This document shows positions 12,104 to 23,350 of a DNA stretch of 64,000 bases, piece by piece. The notes under the pieces are model-generated. The model worked only from the letters and a program-made list of their open reading frames with translations. It did no database searches and was not told where the DNA came from. The stretch spans positions 186,001-250,000 of the forward strand of contig CATKHK010000046.1 of the NCBI GenBank assembly GCA_949751835.1, written 5' to 3'. Every line of letters starts with the position of its first letter. Position 1 is the first letter of the stretch. The position numbers were made by a program, and so were the translations under genes. The DNA comes from Blepharisma japonicum (Eukaryota; Ciliophora; Heterotrichea; Heterotrichida; Blepharismidae).

Positions 12104-13144
12104 TTATCTTCTTGGAGGATTTGGCGTGAAATTCCTCCAGTGCATTGATGCTGTTGGCCTATTACCAAGAATATCCTCAATTCTTGCAAGAATATCTGGT
12201 GTTAATTTTTTCATAACATTAACTGCGCCAAGGTTGTCATCAAGGTGACTAGGCGAGCTAGCTCCCATAATTGCAGTAGACACATCCGGATTTTTAATTA
12301 CTCATCCTATTGCTAATTGAGCTTGAGAGCAGCCTAATTCATCTGCTAAAGTTTTTAATCCAGTCAAAATTCTAACAGCTGCTTCTTTTCTACTTCCAAT
12401 ATATTTTTCATAGCAATCCTTAAAATAATCAAGAAATGGACTATTTATTAGTCTTCCTTCAGGAATATTTCCATCATTATATTTTCCAGACAAAAATCCT
12501 CCACATAAAGGAGACCAAACTGTAGTTCCTAGCCCATATTGATCAAAAACAGGAGCATAATTTCTTTCAAACATTCCTCTTTCAAACATATGATATTCAC
12601 ATTGTTCGACAATTGGAGGGATCCATCCATGATTTTCGCAAATTGCAAAACACTCAGAGATTTGTTGAGGTGTAAAATCAGATGTACCCCAATAAAATGC
12701 TTTATCATTATCTATAATTTCATTAATTACTCTTATAGATTCTTCAAGTGGGACTTCTGGATCAAATTTATGAATATAGAGTACATCAACATAATCAAGC
12801 TGCATTCTTTCTAAAGAGTGATCGATTGCTTGTCTCATCCTTTTACGACTGAGCCCTTGTAATCCGAATCCAGATGGATTCAGCTTTGTAGTGATAATAA
12901 GATCATCTCTATCATATCCTCCTTGCTTTATATTTTTTCCAAGAATTGTTTCAGCAACTCCAAGGCCATAAATTTCAGCAGTGTCAAAAAAGTTGACTCC
13001 ATTTCGTATACATTTATCTGTGCATTGAAAATTTCAATCCTCAGAACCTTCTGTTCAGCTGCTTGTCATATTTCCGAAGCTGAGTACTGAAACTTTTAAG
13101 CCTGACCTACCAAGATATCGATATTCCATAGACTCGGTTTCCAT
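12104..13144 (-). CDS. aldo/keto reductase, Kv-beta-like (array copy 3)
   Basis: The frame of 346 codons plus TAA stays open when TGA is Trp. TGA codons are seen in EDWNF near the N-terminus and in AIGWVIKNPDV. It keeps DTAEIYGLG, TTKLNPSGF and LYIHKFD, so the catalytic Asp, Tyr, Lys and His are all present. It is more diverged than copies 1 and 2 (MFERNYAPVFDQ, FLSGKYNDGNIPEGR, TASMHWRNF tail). The start is METESMEYRYLG. The length is identical to the other intact copies. Confidence 0.93.
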
Positions 13145-13503
13145 TTTTGCTCTATTTTATTTCTCCTATTTCTAAAGTTTTGTTAAAAAATGGAAATTCG
13201 CAACATATCTAAATTATATTTTTATACTTACTATACTTTCATATGATTTTGGCTAATCCATTAATTAAATTAAATAAAATTAGTTAAAAAAGCCTTAGCA
13301 AATAAGTAATTAAATTACACCCCAAAAATAATAAAATATAATAGCTCATGAAGAACTTGCTTAAGTTTTTGGGGAAATATTTATTAAACTAAAATACTTG
13401 TATGCTTGTATTGGATTCATTGACAAGCTCGTCTAAGATTAACTTTGAAAGTTATTTTAATATCTAATCATTTTTTAGGAAATATAATTAATGCTTCCTA
13501 ATT
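13145..13503. other. intergenic, reductase array spacer 3/4
   Basis: A short AT-rich spacer in which nothing else is recognised. Confidence 0.6.
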
Positions 13504-14544
13504 TTATCTTCTAGGAGGATTTGGTGAGAATGTTCGCCAGTGCATTGATGGAGTTGGCCTATTACCAAGCAATTCTTCAATTCTAGCAAGAACTTCTGGG
13601 GTCAATTTTTTAATAACTTCAATAGCGCCAATATTATCATCCATATGACTAGGAGCACTGGCACCCACAATAGCAGTAGATACATCAGGATTTTTAATTA
13701 CCCATGCAAGTGAAAGCTGTGCTTGAGAGCAGCCTAGTTCATCTGCTAAAGCTTTTAATCCGGTCAAAGTTTTAACAGCATCTTCTTTTCTACTCCCAAT
13801 AAATTTATCATACCTTTGCTTAAAAAAGTTAGCAAATGGATTGCTTTCAAGTCTTCCAGCTGGTATGTTTCCATCATTATATCTTCCAGATAAAAGACCT
13901 CCACATAGAGGTGACCAAACTGTAGTTCCTAGCCCATATTGATCAAATAATGAAACATAGTCTTTTTCAACAATTTCTCTTTCAAACATGTGATATTCGC
14001 ATTGCTCAACAATTGGAGGAATCCATCCATGTTTTTCACAGATTGTGAAACATTCAGAAATTTGCTGGGGAGTAAAGGCAGAAGTTCCCCAGTAGAACGC
14101 TTTATCATTTTCTATGATTTCATTAATAATCCTAATTGTCTCTTCAAGAGGAACTACAGGATCAAATCTGTGAAGATAAAGTACATCAACATAGTCAAGT
14201 TGAAGCCTTTCCAAACAGTGATTAATTGCTTGTCTTATCCTCTTGCGACTTAGGCCTTGAATCCCAAATCTACCAGGATTTAACTTAGTTGTTATAATAA
14301 GATCGTCTCTATCCCATTCTCCCTGCTTTAAATTCTTTCCTAATACTGTTTCAGCAGCTCCAAGACCATAACCTTCAGCAGTATCAAAAAAATTGACACC
14401 TCCTCTTATGCATTTATCCATACATTGAAAATTTCACTCTTCAGCTCCTTTATCCCAACTACTTGTCAGATTTCCAAAGCTTAAAACTGAAACTTTAAGT
14501 CCTGATCTTCCAAGATACCGATATTCCATTGACTCAGACTCCAT
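13504..14544 (-). CDS. aldo/keto reductase, Kv-beta-like (array copy 4)
   Basis: This has 346 residues with the start at 14544 (MESESMEYRYLG). The N-terminal part needs TGA as Trp (EEWNFQCMDKC). The tetrad context differs slightly: FFDTAEGYGLG has Gly where the others have Phe or Ile, followed by the conserved Tyr. TTKLNPGRFG and LYLHRFD follow. The substrate loop is FANFFKQRYDKFIGSRKED. All conserved motifs are intact, so it is probably functional. Confidence 0.93.
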
Positions 14545-15182
14545 TTTTACTTTATCATTCATCAATAAATTTAATAATAAAAATATGAGATGAGAAATCT
14601 GAAAAGAATTTCTAAAGCAGTTATTTAAAAATTTTTATTCCAGAAGGAAAGCTTTTTATTTTCATTAGCTAATTTAGACTTTGTTAGCTTTCTAAGGCTT
14701 TTTATATAAGTTTGCATTGGATCTCTAGCAAACTAAAACTAAGATTTAATAAAGTCTATAAAGTGAATGCACTTTAAAGATAAGCTATGAGTACTCAACT
14801 TTTAAAAATTTAAAATTATTTCTAAAAAAGCCTAGATAGTGCTCAAATACAAAATAATACTAATTAGAATAAGGCAAGAATAAATGATAATTTTTTATTT
14901 AACAAAGAAAGAAAAAGCTATCGGAATTTTGGTCTAACACCCCTATTTTTAAATTTAATATTTTTCTATTTGCGATTATTTCCTTTATAGTAAATGGCTT
15001 CATAATAATTTACTATTAGCATTAAATAATCTTATATCTTGCTATAAAATTAATATTAGTCATAAGAAAAACTTAAGTTAATTAAAAGAAGTTTGATATA
15101 TATGAAGCTAAGCCAAACAATTTTATTAAAGAAATGCAATATCATATTTTTATAACTCAATTACTCAGAAGTATATTATTAA
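14545..15182. other. intergenic, reductase array spacer 4/5
   Basis: About 640 bp of AT-rich sequence with no supported gene. Confidence 0.6.
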
Positions 15183-16223
15183 TTATCTTCTTGGAGGATT
15201 TGGTGTGAAATTTCTCCAGTGCATTGATGGAGCTGGTCTATTATCAAGAAGCTCTTCAATTCTTGCTAAAATCTCTGGAGACAATTTGTCTAAGACATCA
15301 ACAGAGTTAAGATTATTATCAAGATGATGAGGAGCACTAGCGCCCATAATAGCAGTAGAAACATCAGGATTTTTAATTACCCATGCAAGTGCAAGTTGTG
15401 CTTGGCTACATCCAAGCTCATCTGCAATAGCTTTTAGCCCATTTAGAGTTCTTAGGGCTGCTTCTTTCCTGCTTCCAATATATTTATCCCAATATTGTTT
15501 CATCATTGGAGCAAATGGACTGCTTTCAACTCTGCCAGGAGGAATAGTTCCATCATTATATTTACCAGATAAAAGGCCTCCACACAAAGGAGACCAAACC
15601 GTAGTTCCTAACCCATATTGGTCGAATAAAGGCACATAATCTCTCTCAATAATATCTCTCCTAAACATATGGTATTCGCATTGCTCAACAATTGGTGGAA
15701 TCCATCCATGTTTTTCGCAAATCGTGAAACATTCAGAAATTTGTTGTGGAGTAAAATTAGAAGTTCCCCAATAAAACGCTTTATCATTGTCAATAATTTC
15801 ATTAGCAATTCTAATAGTTTCCTCAAGTGGAACTTCAGAGTCAAACCTGTGAAGGTAAATTACATCAATATAGTCGAGCTGCATTCTTTCTAAAGAGTGG
15901 TCGATAGCTTGTCGAAGTCTTTTGCGGCTGAGACCTTGAATTCCAAACTGTGAAGGGAAAAATTTAGTTGTAATAATGAGATCATCTCTATCATAGCCTC
16001 CTTGTTTTATATTTCTACCAAGAACTGTTTCAGCTATTCCAAGACCATAGAATTCAGCTGTGTCAAAAAAATTAACACCTCTTCTAATGCATTTGTCAAC
16101 ACATTGGAAGTTCCACTCTTCAGTTCCATCAGCCCATCCACTAGTCATATTTCCAAAACTAATGACAGAAACTTTAAGCCCTGATCTTCCAAGGTAACGA
16201 TATTTCATTGATTCAGCCTCCAT
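15183..16223 (-). CDS. aldo/keto reductase, Kv-beta-like (array copy 5)
   Basis: This intact frame of 346 residues has no TGA. It begins MEAESMKYRYLG and belongs with copies 6 and 7 by the shared TTKFFPS loop and by KRLRQAIDH in place of KRMRQA. The catalytic context is DTAEFYGLG, TTKFF, IYLHRFD. Copies 5-7 thus form a second subgroup in the downstream half of the array, which suggests at least two rounds of duplication. Confidence 0.96.
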   Translation of the reverse strand: MEAESMKYRYLGRSGLKVSVISFGNMTSGWADGTEEWNFQCVDKCIRRGVNFFDTAEFYGLGIAETVLGRNIKQGGYDRDDLIITTKFFPSQFGIQGLSRKRLRQAIDHSLERMQLDYIDVIYLHRFDSEVPLEETIRIANEIIDNDKAFYWGTSNFTPQQISECFTICEKHGWIPPIVEQCEYHMFRRDIIERDYVPLFDQYGLGTTVWSPLCGGLLSGKYNDGTIPPGRVESSPFAPMMKQYWDKYIGSRKEAALRTLNGLKAIADELGCSQAQLALAWVIKNPDVSTAIMGASAPHHLDNNLNSVDVLDKLSPEILARIEELLDNRPAPSMHWRNFTPNPPRR

Positions 16224-16705
16224 TTTCTAATTACACATTTTCTCCTTTGGACATAAAATATGTTTGATAGTAAAATTTATTATTAAAAGTGATGGATCAC
16301 ATGAATATTATAATTCAATAACTTTAATTGAGATAAGATTAGTTGCCTGAATAAAAGAGCATAATTTATTTGCATATTTGATCTTTTATACATATCAAAT
16401 TTATGTTTAAAGACAGAGCTAATTAATTAACTTTTAATTATTTTATTGAAATTTAATATATTCTAAGAAAGTATTTTGGAAATTTTTATTATTCTAAGAT
16501 TTGGTAAACACTTACCACTAACTAATAAGAAAATTTCCTCTCTTTATCTTATCTATAGTAAAAATCTTAAAAAATAAATAACCTAAAACTTAATATTTAA
16601 TGCATCATTTTAAGAAAAGCTTCAATTTGAAACTTAGATTTCAATAAAATTATTCTAAAGATGCATTTGGCATATTAAAATTAGTCACCATCATAAAATT
16701 TATTT
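16224..16705. other. intergenic, reductase array spacer 5/6
   Basis: AT-rich spacer; no gene is seen. Confidence 0.6.
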
Positions 16706-17747
16706 TTATCTTCTTGAATGATTTGGTGAAAAAGTTCTTCAATTCATAGATGGTATTGGCCTATTGTTAAGGATATCTTCAATTTTCAACAAAATTTCTG
16801 GAGATAGCTTGTCTAGCACTTCAATTGAACCAAGATTATCATTCATATGGTCAATGCTGCTAGCACCCATAATAGCAGTAGATACATCTGGATTTTTAAT
16901 TACTCATGCGAGTGCAAGTTGAGCCTGAGAACAGCCCAGGTCATCTGCCAAAGACTTTAACCCATCTAAACTTTTAAGAACGGCTTCTTTTTTGCTTCCA
17001 ATATATTTGTCTCACTTTTGTTTAAATTGTGAAGCAAATGGGCCGCTTTCAAATCTTCCAGCAGGAATATTTCCATCATTATATCTTCCGGATAAGAGAC
17101 CTCCGCACAAAGGAGACCAAACTGAAGTTCCTAAGCCATATTGCTCAAATAAAGGCACATAATCTTTCTCGATAATTTCTCTTTGGAGCATATGGTATTC
17201 GGATTGCTCAACAATTGGTGAGACTCATCCATATTTTTCACAAATTGCGAAACATTCAGAAATTTGTTGAGGTGTAAAATTAGAAGTTCCTCAGTAGAAT
17301 GCTTTGCCACTATCTATAATTTCATTAATAATTCTTATGGATTCTTCAAGTGGTGTTTCTGGGTCAGGTCTATGAAGATAAATTACATCAGCATAATCAA
17401 GCTGCATTCTTTCTAAAGAATGATCAATGGCTTGTCTAAGTCTTTTGCGACTAAGGCCTTGAATTCCAAGTTTAGAAGGAAAAAATTTAGTTGTAATTAT
17501 AAGATCATCTCTATCATAGCCTCCTTGTTTTATATTTTTGCCAAGAACCGTTTCAGCAATTCCAAATCCATAAAATTCAGCTGTATCAAAAAAGTTAACA
17601 CCTCTTCTTACACACTTTATCTACGCATTGAAAATTTCACTCTTCAGTATCATCAGCCCATCCACTAGTCATATTTCCGAAGCCTAGGATTGAAACTTTA
17701 AGCCCTGACCTTCCAAGGTGCCGATATTTTATTGACTCAGTCTCCAT
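16706..17747 (-). pseudogene. aldo/keto reductase copy 6, frameshifted
   Basis: The whole reductase can be followed from METESIKYRHLG to the tail SPNHSRR, with DTAEFYGFG, TTKFF and YLHRPD conserved and several TGA codons as Trp. The length is 1042 bp where its neighbours have exactly 1041. The extra base lies at about 17615, in the codons after CVDK (expected CVRRGVNFF), and it shifts the frame about 45 codons after the start. A 15-nt intron cannot correct a +1 shift. No other stop is seen, so inactivation is recent or the base is an assembly error. It also has more unusual substitutions than the other copies (EQSEYHMLQRE, EKYGWVSPIV). Confidence 0.8.
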
Positions 17748-18114
17748 TCCTCTTTATAATTCTGGGCAATGTAAAATCTTTTTAGGATATGATTTATTAT
17801 TAAAATTGATGGATCATAAATAATTCAGAATATTTAGCTATTTTATTAATACAAATAAATATCTTTCTTTTATTTTGGTATTGTACATTTTATATGCAAG
17901 GAGTATGCATGTGTATTCGCACAAGTATGAAGACTCCTCATGTGGGAAATATTTTAGAATGAAGAGATGACTTTATATGCCAAGGAATTCATGCAATATA
18001 CAAGACATTATAATATAGCATATTATAGCAAACAACAAGAATTTAATTAATATTATTAGTTACAATTAATTTAAATGAGAGTTTAAAAAAAATTAAAGTC
18101 AATAATTAATTAGT
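17748..18114. other. intergenic, reductase array spacer 6/7
   Basis: AT-rich spacer; no gene is seen. Confidence 0.6.
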
Positions 18115-19155
18115 TTATCTTCTTGGAGTATTTGGTGAGAAATTCCTCCAATTCATTGATGGTGTTGGTCTGTTTCCAAGGAGATCTTCAATTCTTGATA
18201 AAACACCAGGGGATAATTTGTCAATCACTTCAACTGAGCCAAGATTGTCTTCAAGCTGAGCAGTGGAACTAGCTCCAGTAATAGCAGTTGATACATCAGG
18301 GTTTTTCATCACCCATGCAATAGCTAATTGTGCTTGGCTACATCCTAATTCGTCTGCAATAGTTTTTAATCCCGTTAAAATCTTGACTGCTGCTTCTTTT
18401 CTGTTCCCAATATATTTATCCCATTTTGGTTTAGTAAATGAAGCAAATAAGCTATTGTCAAATCTTCCTGCCGAAACATTTCCGTCGTTATATCTTCCAG
18501 ACAAAATTCCTCCACACAAAGGAGACCAAACGCTTGTGCCTAATCCGTATTGATTAAACGAAGGAACATAGTCTCTTTCAACAATTTCTCTTTCAAACAT
18601 GTGGTATTCGCACTGCTCTACAATGGGCGGGATCCATCCATGTTTTTCACAAATTGTGAAACATTCAGAAATTTGTTGCGGAGTAAAATTAGAAGTTCCC
18701 CAATAGAATGCTTTATCGCTGTCTATAATCTCATTAGCAATTCTAATAGATTCCTCAAGTGGAGTTTCAGGATCAAATCTATGCAGGTAAATTATATCAA
18801 CATAATCGAGCTGCATTCTTTCTAATGAGTGGTCGATCGCTTGTCGGAGCCTTTTGCGACTGAGGCCTTGAATCCCAAATCTTGAAGGGAAAAACTTAGT
18901 TGTGATAATCAGATCATCTCTATCATAACCTCCTTGCTTTATATTTCTGCCAAGAATTGTTTCGGCAACTCCTGAGCCGTATAATTCAGCAGTATCAAAA
19001 AAGTTAACTCCTTTTCTGATGCATTTATCAATACATTGAAAGTTTCATTCTTCTGCTCCATCAGCCCAACCGCTTGTCATATTTCCAAAACCAAGAACTG
19101 AAACTTTGAGCCCTGATCGTCCAAGGTAGCGATATTTCATCGACTCAGTCTCCAT
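18115..19155 (-). CDS. aldo/keto reductase, Kv-beta-like (array copy 7)
   Basis: This has 346 residues, starting METESMKYRYLG at 19155, with TGA as Trp in EEWNFQC. The tetrad region is DTAELYGSG, TTKFFPSRFG and IYLHRFD. It carries changes in otherwise constant places (GILSGRYNDGNVSAGR, GASSTAQLEDN). As the most upstream gene in transcription order, it has the long AT-rich spacer 19156-19714 as its 5' region. Confidence 0.93.
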
Positions 19156-19714
19156 TTATAATTATTAGATTTCTCTACTCGGCATGATATTAAAATTTTA
19201 TTATTAAAAGTGATGGATAATGTGAGTTAGATTGGAGAATTATTTTTGAATTTAAATGTAATTAGAATTTGCTAGAAGGATATATAGTGCTAATATCGCA
19301 CAGCCAATACTTAAAGTAATAAGTTTTAATGAGAATACCTTACCCTCTTGAAATCTATTACCTAATTAGTAATAAGATGTAAAATTATTTATTTATATAT
19401 CGCATGCACTTTTTATTTATTTATTTAATATTCTTTTATTTTTTTAATAATTCCTTATAAAATCAACATAAATTTCATAGAATCTGTCTTTTTTCTTATT
19501 ATTAATTCTTAAATATCTTTTCTGCTTGAAATCATCAAAAATGAAAGCACATGCATAATTATTTTTATAAACATTAAGGAATCGATATTTTTGTACAATT
19601 TATTGCAGAAGCTATGAAACATCAGAATTCAACACTATCAATGCTGAATACTACTATCCTCATATTTATCACACTACAAAAATTAACCTTTAATTAACCA
19701 AAATAGTTACAATC
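19156..19714. other. intergenic, AT-rich
   Basis: The spacer lies between the reductase array and the deubiquitinase gene. It includes a TTTA-type low-complexity run near 19408-19430. No gene is seen. Confidence 0.6.
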
Positions 19715-22700
19715 TTAATTTAATGCAAAAAGATTGACTACATTACTTGGAGCAAACCTTTGTCTTCTATAAAACAAAATATAAGCCCTAGGAGTTACAA
19801 TTTCTTTTTCAGCATCATCAGTTACTGAATAAACTCTGTCGTCATCATAATAAAGCCAAGTGGATTTTTCTTCAGATTTATGCAAGCAATAGCATGTATA
19901 ATGCCCACCTTCTACAGTTCCACCAGAATGATTTACTACAGCGAATAAATCATACATATAATTTTCTCTTGTAGTACTAACTGTATTTCCAACAGTTTTC
20001 TCTGAGCTAAGCATCCATGAGCTGATATCAAGTGACTCTAATGGAAAATTTATTTTATTGCATATTTTTTCCAGCCTATTTTTATTATATCTAAACCTTT
20101 TCAAATGGATAATCAAAATGTCCGGAACCCTTCATATTTCAGTTTGCCCAACTATTTTCTGCTCTGGACATTTTTTGCACATCATATCTAGCGTTTCCTG
20201 CTGAGTGAACTGATGCAAACAGTCATAAATGCTGAAAACATCATAATCTTCAATTTCTCTAGGAATTACCTGCTTATTATACAATGACATCTTCCAATAT
20301 ACACAAATAAAAACTTCTTCTGATTTCTCTTCAAACCACTTAATAGTGTCGCTATTATCTCAGAACTTGCAGCCATTGCAATTTTTCTTCGTACATAGTG
20401 CACATGCCATTGTTTCACTGCTGAGTACGAATAAGGTTATGCTGTCTCTTAAGTTTTCAGGAGGATTTTTTACCATAGTTGTGCAGAGCTCAATAACTTT
20501 CGCGTACAATTCCTTCCATGTGTACCAATTTCCAATGGATAATAAAATAGGGACGCTAAAATACTCATTGGTTTTGGCTCTTCTTGCATGTATTAATTTG
20601 ATTTCCAAAATATTATCTTCATTTGTAGTATGGGACCTAAATGGAGCTATATTACTGCTGTTATATCTAGCTATAGTAGGAGGTGCAGTGTCGTCTTCTA
20701 GCGCGATTTCTATATGTCTGTCTTTAATCTGTTGTATTTCACCCACAATTCATCCTTTCCCAATACATAAATAATCAACGAGCTGACCAGGCTTTAGCGT
20801 TTCTCTTCAATTTTCTTCTGCATGCTTTCTTATTGTAGGCTTTCCATCATTTTCACCTTCTTCAATAGAAGTGATAACTTCATAAGCGAATATGCTGACT
20901 GATTTTTTGGGTGGGATGCATTCATTGATTTCTATAGGCTGAAATAATTTTATAATAAATGAGTCTTCTATAAGTCCAAATTTAAGCTTGCTTGGATGAA
21001 CTTGAGTTTTATTTTGGATGTTTAGTAGCAATGCTTCTATGGGGTCATCTTTCGCTATTCTTATTTTAAGTTTCCTATATTTAATTGAATTCCTGGGGAT
21101 GAATATCAAGATTATGGATAAGTCATTATCTTTTATTGGAATTGGGACGCTTAAATCCATGAAGTGCTCAAATCTTACTTTTTTGTCATTGCAAGAAGGA
21201 CATATTAGGCAATTACGAATTTGACCACCACATAAATCTGAAATTACGCTCCCACGCTCACCTTGACGCTGCTCCCATTGTTCTCTGCTTGATTGGATTT
21301 CTTGCTGTTGTGAAGGATTTTTTAACTTTATTGATTGGGTAATTTTTTCTTCTTCCGATCTTCTATTTAAATCCTCATGGAGACCATCAAGTAGCATGCT
21401 TAAAAACTCATGACTATCATGCTGGTCATTTCCTTTAAACATATCGTAAACCTTTATGAATTCAGAAATAAACTTAGCAGGCTTAATGCATTTGACCTTG
21501 CTTTGCTTTAGCTCTCTTAATAACCCTCCGAACTCTTTCGCTATTTTTCCTTTAGATCCATTAGGATTTGTGGCGTTTATGTGTGCAGTATGAGCTTCAC
21601 TGGAAAAAAATTCCGAAAAAAGAGGGGTATGTGATAAAGGTTGCACAATAGCATTTACATAGCAAGTATTCCCAATATTTCATAGTCCAGTTGCTCCTGA
21701 TACTTCATCATTAGAAATGCAGATTCTCGAAGGCTTTCTCAGCCTATTAATGTCTTTTTTCAAAATTTCAATAGGTGTAGGCTTTCAGCTAATTGTGATT
21801 ATGTATTTATTTTCTCTAATCTCTTTAATATTTCCTGACATCCAATTATCATGCTCTTGATATTCCACAGGATCGCCTTCTTTATATTCTTCAATTATTA
21901 GATCTGAAGGCACATATTCCTCATCTGATTTTTTGTCTACTAGTTCGAATGCACATTTTTTAATATCAACTAAACCACATTGTTCTAAGGTTCAATTAGG
22001 CTCAAGGGCTTTAAAACCGTCTCCTTCGATCAGACATAGTCTTGGCTCTCCTTCTAAATTTAATTTCGACATAAGTTTATCAAGCACTGCTTGAACTCTT
22101 TTCTTTTTCGAAAAAATTAGCACAATTGGCTCCTTTGAAAATGAGGATGCATTGCTCTTTTTAACAAGAATATTCAATATTGCAGGATACAGCTCTATTG
22201 TCGGCCTATTATCTTCTATTATAACTTCTCTTACAAATTCAGGTCCTCCTCCATACCAGCTCACTAATTTAGTCCACGCTTCATTAGGTATGCACAAATA
22301 CTCTCCTCCATCTCTAATATTTTCAGCTAACTTGAGTGGGTTTTCAAAACTTCTTAATTCATGATTATTAATTTCAATTGGCCTTGATCCATACATTGCT
22401 GATTTCGACCTAATTTTTACATTAGGTGGTGAGTCAATATCTTCAGCCTCTTCATACTCAAAATCTACATATTTTCTCCAAGCTTCAAATCATTTATAAG
22501 AAATAATATTCCATTTATCGCCTTCTCTGAGCCCAATTCTCTCATATTCTCTCAAAATATTTTTAATTATTTCTTTTTCGCTGATTGGTGAAGGAATAAT
22601 TTCAAAATATTCCATAACTTTCTGCAGTTCTAAATGTTCAGTCGCTCAGAGCTTGAAATCGTCGAACATCAGAGGTTTTCCATCTTTTAAGCAGGCTTCA

Positions 22701-23179
22701 AAAATATTTGTCACGTCTGAAGCAGAAGAAGAGGTCGGTAGCCTTATGGCATTGGAGCAGTGTCTTTGTAAAGCTTGGAGGTCTTTTCCTTGCAGATAGC
22801 CTTTGCCAGTAATATCAAAAATTTTGAAAATAAACCGACATTTGTCTTCGCTTCGGCCTAATACATATTGAGAGATCGTCAAACAGAAATTTTGTCAGGT
22901 GATTTTGTCGATATTGTTGGAACAAAAAAGTTGAAAAGCAGATTTGACAACTGGAATAGGGAGTTGAGAGATAAGAGGGAGCATACTTTTGAATCCTTTG
23001 AGATCTAGACCACCGTTGAGTTGGATTGCTTTGAATTTATCTTGCAAAAGTTTTACTTGGGCAGTTCCTAAGCGGTCTAATAAAGCGTTTTGCTCCCCTG
23101 CTTTGACTTGGAGTGGAGGGTTAATTGGCTTTTGGTTGGATTTAGGCTTGGGTTTAGCACAAGAACAAACATTTCCCAT
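19715..23179 (-). CDS. USP32-like ubiquitin C-terminal hydrolase with EF-hand-like and DUSP-like regions
   Basis: This 1154-residue cysteine protease should remove ubiquitin from proteins. One continuous frame runs across many TGA=Trp codons with no intron. The N-terminus MGNVCSCAKPK has Gly2 and Cys5/Cys7, a typical myristoylation plus palmitoylation signal, so membrane attachment is likely. Residues of about 60-200 resemble the EF-hand region of USP32, though the Ca-binding loops look incomplete. A DUSP-like segment follows (REGDKWNIISYKWFEAWRKY). The catalytic core has the Cys box GLWNIGNTCYVNA (Cys506), the QHDSHEFLSMLLDGLHEDLN motif, zinc-type Cys pairs (CLICPSC), the His box GGHYTCYC (His1093) and YYDDDRV. 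Two short SH3/tudor-like stretches are seen, one just before the core (DPVEYQEHDNWMSGNIKEI) and one inside it (QLVDYLCIGKGWIVGEI). The domain order matches human USP32. Confidence 0.92.
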
Positions 23180-23350
23180 GTTTTAGTCTGAGATAAATTA
23201 TTATAGTATATTAGAGTTTTCACTCAAGCAAAATTTGAGTTTTGAAATCAAATTCTTTATGCTAATTGCTTACATAATTTTTTGATAGATGAGAATAAAG
23301 GGGAAAAGTTTCAAATCCATAACATGAAATTATTAGTAAAAGTATTGATT

